Shown here: one piece after another, positions 19,121 through 20,883 of the stretch | How the letters are laid out: the number at the start of each line of letters is the position of its first letter | How positions within the stretch are numbered: position 1 is the first letter of the stretch | Origin: Priapulus caudatus | Taxonomy: Eukaryota > Priapulida > Priapulimorpha > Priapulimorphida > Priapulidae | NCBI RefSeq assembly: GCF_000485595.1 | Contig: NW_014577980.1 | Span: 31,674 to 52,556 of the forward strand | Length of the DNA: 20,883 nt | Direction of reading: 5' to 3' | Position numbers and translations under genes: made by a program | The notes under the pieces: generated by a model | What the model saw: only the letters and a program-made list of their open reading frames with translations | Databases searched by the model: none | What the model was told of the DNA's origin: nothing

Positions 19121-19619
19121 ATTTCTTCATGAATTCGCTGCTGAAATATTCGCAGGAATTATTTGTTTAAAGCGTGCTGAAATGGAACGTCATTTCCCTT
19201 CGTATTAGACAACGCTGTCAAGCGCTCGCGATCCACAGCCGCACATGCCGTCGGACTGCTACACACACAGCACAAATACTTATCAGTCTACATTACACAT
19301 TTTGACTTGTTAGGCTAGAACTCGCACAGTGTATTGGAAGACACACAGTGCGAGCAAGCAGACAGCAGTGTTCAAAAGCATGGAAGTCCAGTGGCTGATG
19401 GCGCTGTATACGTAGGCCAGTGAGTCAGGTTACGCAATCATAATTGAGGGAGTGTCCCTCCATATACGTATCGCTCGTGTGTACCACCTCCAAAGCGCAG
19501 CAGCTTGCACTCATGCAAACATGATAGGAATCTTACTATTGGCAGGTTGCACGTCGCTACCGGTACGTCAATATCGACCACATAACGGAAACGTAATGAT
19601 TACCCGAGCAATGCGATGT
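19121..19619 (-). other. Right-arm copy of 7994-8449, non-coding
   Basis: Reversed copy that ends at GCAATGCGATGT (19608-19619), where pairing with the left arm stops. No gene recognised. Confidence 0.65.
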
Positions 19620-19770
19620 GATTATGCTGACCACTGACTGGTACAATGCGCGCGCGTATGTATGTATATATATATCAAGCGTATTATAAGAAGAGCTCTT
19701 CTTTATCTGCTCTTTGATATATATTATATATATATATATACTATATATATATATATAATATATCAAGATA
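19620..19770. other. AT-rich sequence unique to the right arm, with a hairpin
   Basis: Sequence here has no partner in 5291-7993. It contains a perfect 16-bp palindrome AAGAAGAGCTCTTCTT (19688-19703), nested in a longer imperfect stem where ATATATCAAG (about 19670) faces CTTTGATATATAT (about 19712-19724). TA-rich runs follow to about 19770. It could be the true allele sequence, a short local fold-back of the read, or filler at a second jump. Confidence 0.7.
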
Positions 19771-19870
19771 TATGCGTGCGTGGCGTGCGTGTGCATGTGG
19801 CATGTGCGTGTGCGTGTGCGTGTGCGTGTTGAGTGCGCGCGTGTGCATGTGGTGTGGCGCGCTGTGCGTG

Positions 19871-19911
<41 letters not shown>

Positions 19912-19995
19912 TGTGTGTGTGGTGTGTGTATGCGTGCGCGTGCGCGTGTGCGTGTGCGTGTGCTGGGCGTGTGTGATGGAGCGTGTGTGTGGCTG
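19771..19995 (-). repeat. TG/GTGC-rich microsatellite, partner of 5155-5275
   Basis: (TG)n core at about 19872-19930 with GTGTGC and GTGCGC flanks. The outer part (19771-19865) aligns poorly with the left arm. The minus frames 19557-20075 and 19763-20002 are Thr-His-Ala repeat translations. Confidence 0.9.
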
Positions 19996-20180
19996 ATACC
20001 ATCAGCGCTACGCGTGGGCAGTTCGTCGATTGATATTGAGATGGCCGTAATGCCTGCGCACGGTACGTGGTGCATTACTTAAGTAGATGCTGTCACCCCT
20101 GACCTCGTATCATACACGGGCGTGTGTATATTCGCCGACTGTTGATACTCAATGCTTTCTAGATCACCCTTCCGCGACCA

Positions 20181-20182
<2 letters not shown>
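19996..20182 (-). other. Right-arm copy of about 4977-5154, non-coding
   Basis: Reversed unique sequence between the two microsatellites; includes TGATACCATCAG (about 19993) and TACTTAAGTAG anchors. No gene. Confidence 0.7.
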
Positions 20183-20216
<34 letters not shown>

Positions 20217-20558
20217 CTCTCTCTTCTCTCTGCTCTCTCATTCTCTCTCGGCCACTCTCTCTTTCCTCTCTCGCGAGCGCATCGCTCTCTCTCTCTCATT
20301 CTTTCTGTCTCTGTCTCTCTCTCGCTCTCGCGCGGCTCTCCTCATTTCTCACTCTTCGTCGGTCTCTGCGGCCAGCCCCGCTCTCTCTCTCGTCTATCTC
20401 CTCTCCTTTCTCTCCTCATCTCTCCGTCCTTTCCAGCTCTCAATGTCTCTCCTTCTCTCTCTCCGTCTCTTCGTCACTCTCCGGTCGCTCTCGTCTCTCC
20501 TCTGTCTCATCCCTCTCGTTCTTTCTTTGCTCGTTCCTCTCCTCTTGTTCTTTCCTAT
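20183..20558 (-). repeat. CT-rich tract, expanded partner of 4718-4976
   Basis: CTCTCT runs interrupted by many non-matching words (GGCCACTC, GCGAGCGCATCG, GGCCAGCCCCG). It is about 120 bp longer than its purine partner on the left. Two Ser/Leu-rich plus frames (20087-20632, 20152-20637) cover it and are not genes. Confidence 0.9.
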
Positions 20559-20883
20559 CATGTTTTTCAACTGTCCCTGCTCACCCCTCTGCGTGTGTGG
20601 CCGTACGTGCGAACTATGTGTCAGCAGAGTAAGCTAGAAATCATTCGATATCGAACAGGGCCGTATATGTGAGTGACACTAGATCACCGAACAGATACAG
20701 TTATACAAGAACAGCTATGATTGGTGCGCGGAGATGGCGACGATCTGGAACTTGTGTGTTAGATCTGCAGTCACGGCTGCATGCCTGTGTTGCGCTGCAC
20801 GACGTTGACCTGGCGAATCGAAAGGCAATGCCCGGAGCATGACGAACAGTGGCGGCTCGCCTCGCGGACTCAGTGTCCACGGA
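20559..20883 (-). other. Outer end of the right arm, cut by the window edge
   Basis: Reversed copy of about 4396-4717; the last bases GACTCAGTGTCCACGGA match the reverse complement of CCGTGACACTGGTCCGCGG with indels. The arm therefore does not end naturally within the window. Confidence 0.85.

Larger units (their letters stand above)
15130..20883 (-). repeat. Right arm of giant imperfect inverted repeat
   Basis: Reverse complement of 4396-12533, running to the final base. The inner edge is TGTTG at 15130-15134, shared with TGTTGG on the reversed left arm. Differences from the left arm are biased toward single-base losses in short homopolymers: GCAAAGC to GCAAGC near 15392, GTTGAG to GTGAG near 15509, TAGGTGC to TAGTGC near 15551, AAATTT to AATTT near 15747. 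Stretches of 100 bp between them are perfect. This is the signature of uncorrected long-read sequence more than of neutral divergence. Low-complexity tracts are the most disordered. The arm lacks 5291-7993. Confidence 0.95.

Noticed and set aside
20087-20637. Two overlapping Ser/Leu-rich plus frames of 161-181 codons
   Set aside because: Translations of the CT-rich tract in two frames.

Overview
This window looks like non-coding DNA from an animal nuclear genome. I find no bacterial-type gene arrangement, no convincing protein-coding gene, no rRNA or tRNA, and no CRISPR array. Simple and low-complexity repeats are very dense: (CA)n, (CT)n, (GA)n, (TA)n, CAG/TAG and CAA/CAG triplet tracts, a 32-bp GA-rich minisatellite and a 7-bp GAATATA-type array. 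Almost all long open frames are translations of these repeats. A 49-bp degenerate TTAGGG-type tract (745-793) fits many metazoans but is not the canonical insect TTAGG. The unique sequence is CpG-rich with AT-rich patches and reminds me of compact invertebrate genomes such as Hymenoptera or marine invertebrates. I cannot place the phylum from sequence alone.

The dominant structure is a very long imperfect inverted repeat. The left arm (about 4396-12533) returns in reverse complement as the right arm (about 15130-20883), which runs to the last base of the window. A 2.6-kb unpaired spacer (12534-15129) separates them. Anchor pairs are 12079-12127 with 15530-15576, 11942-11976 with 15679-15708, 10438-10446 with 17197-17205, 8438-8459 with 19115-19136, about 5148 with 19998, and 4625-4634 with 20633-20642. 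Between anchors the arms can be identical for 100 bp (11977-12078 against 15577-15678). Most differences nearby are single-base losses on the right arm inside short homopolymers. That pattern points to an unpolished read-level copy of the same locus, so a fold-back (template-switch) chimera at a contig end, more than to an old natural duplication. A natural palindrome with a poorly polished second arm is not excluded.

Layout: 1-265 CA-rich microsatellite; 266-376 small fold-back with 26-bp perfect arms; 745-793 telomere-like tract; 1562-1610 (TA)n; 2493-2752 32-bp minisatellite; 3713-3836 (CT)n; 3837-4395 CpG-rich unique sequence; 4396-12533 left arm; 12534-15129 spacer with a G-quadruplex motif and a diverged 76-bp duplication; 15130-20883 right arm. 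The left arm carries a segment of about 2.7 kb (5291-7993) that is missing from the right arm, where about 0.2 kb of AT-rich and TG-rich sequence with a 16-bp perfect palindrome stands instead.

No set of genes works together here. The scientific value lies in the inverted structure, in whether it is natural or artefactual, and in several small nested inverted repeats. I did not find a new gene system and do not claim one.
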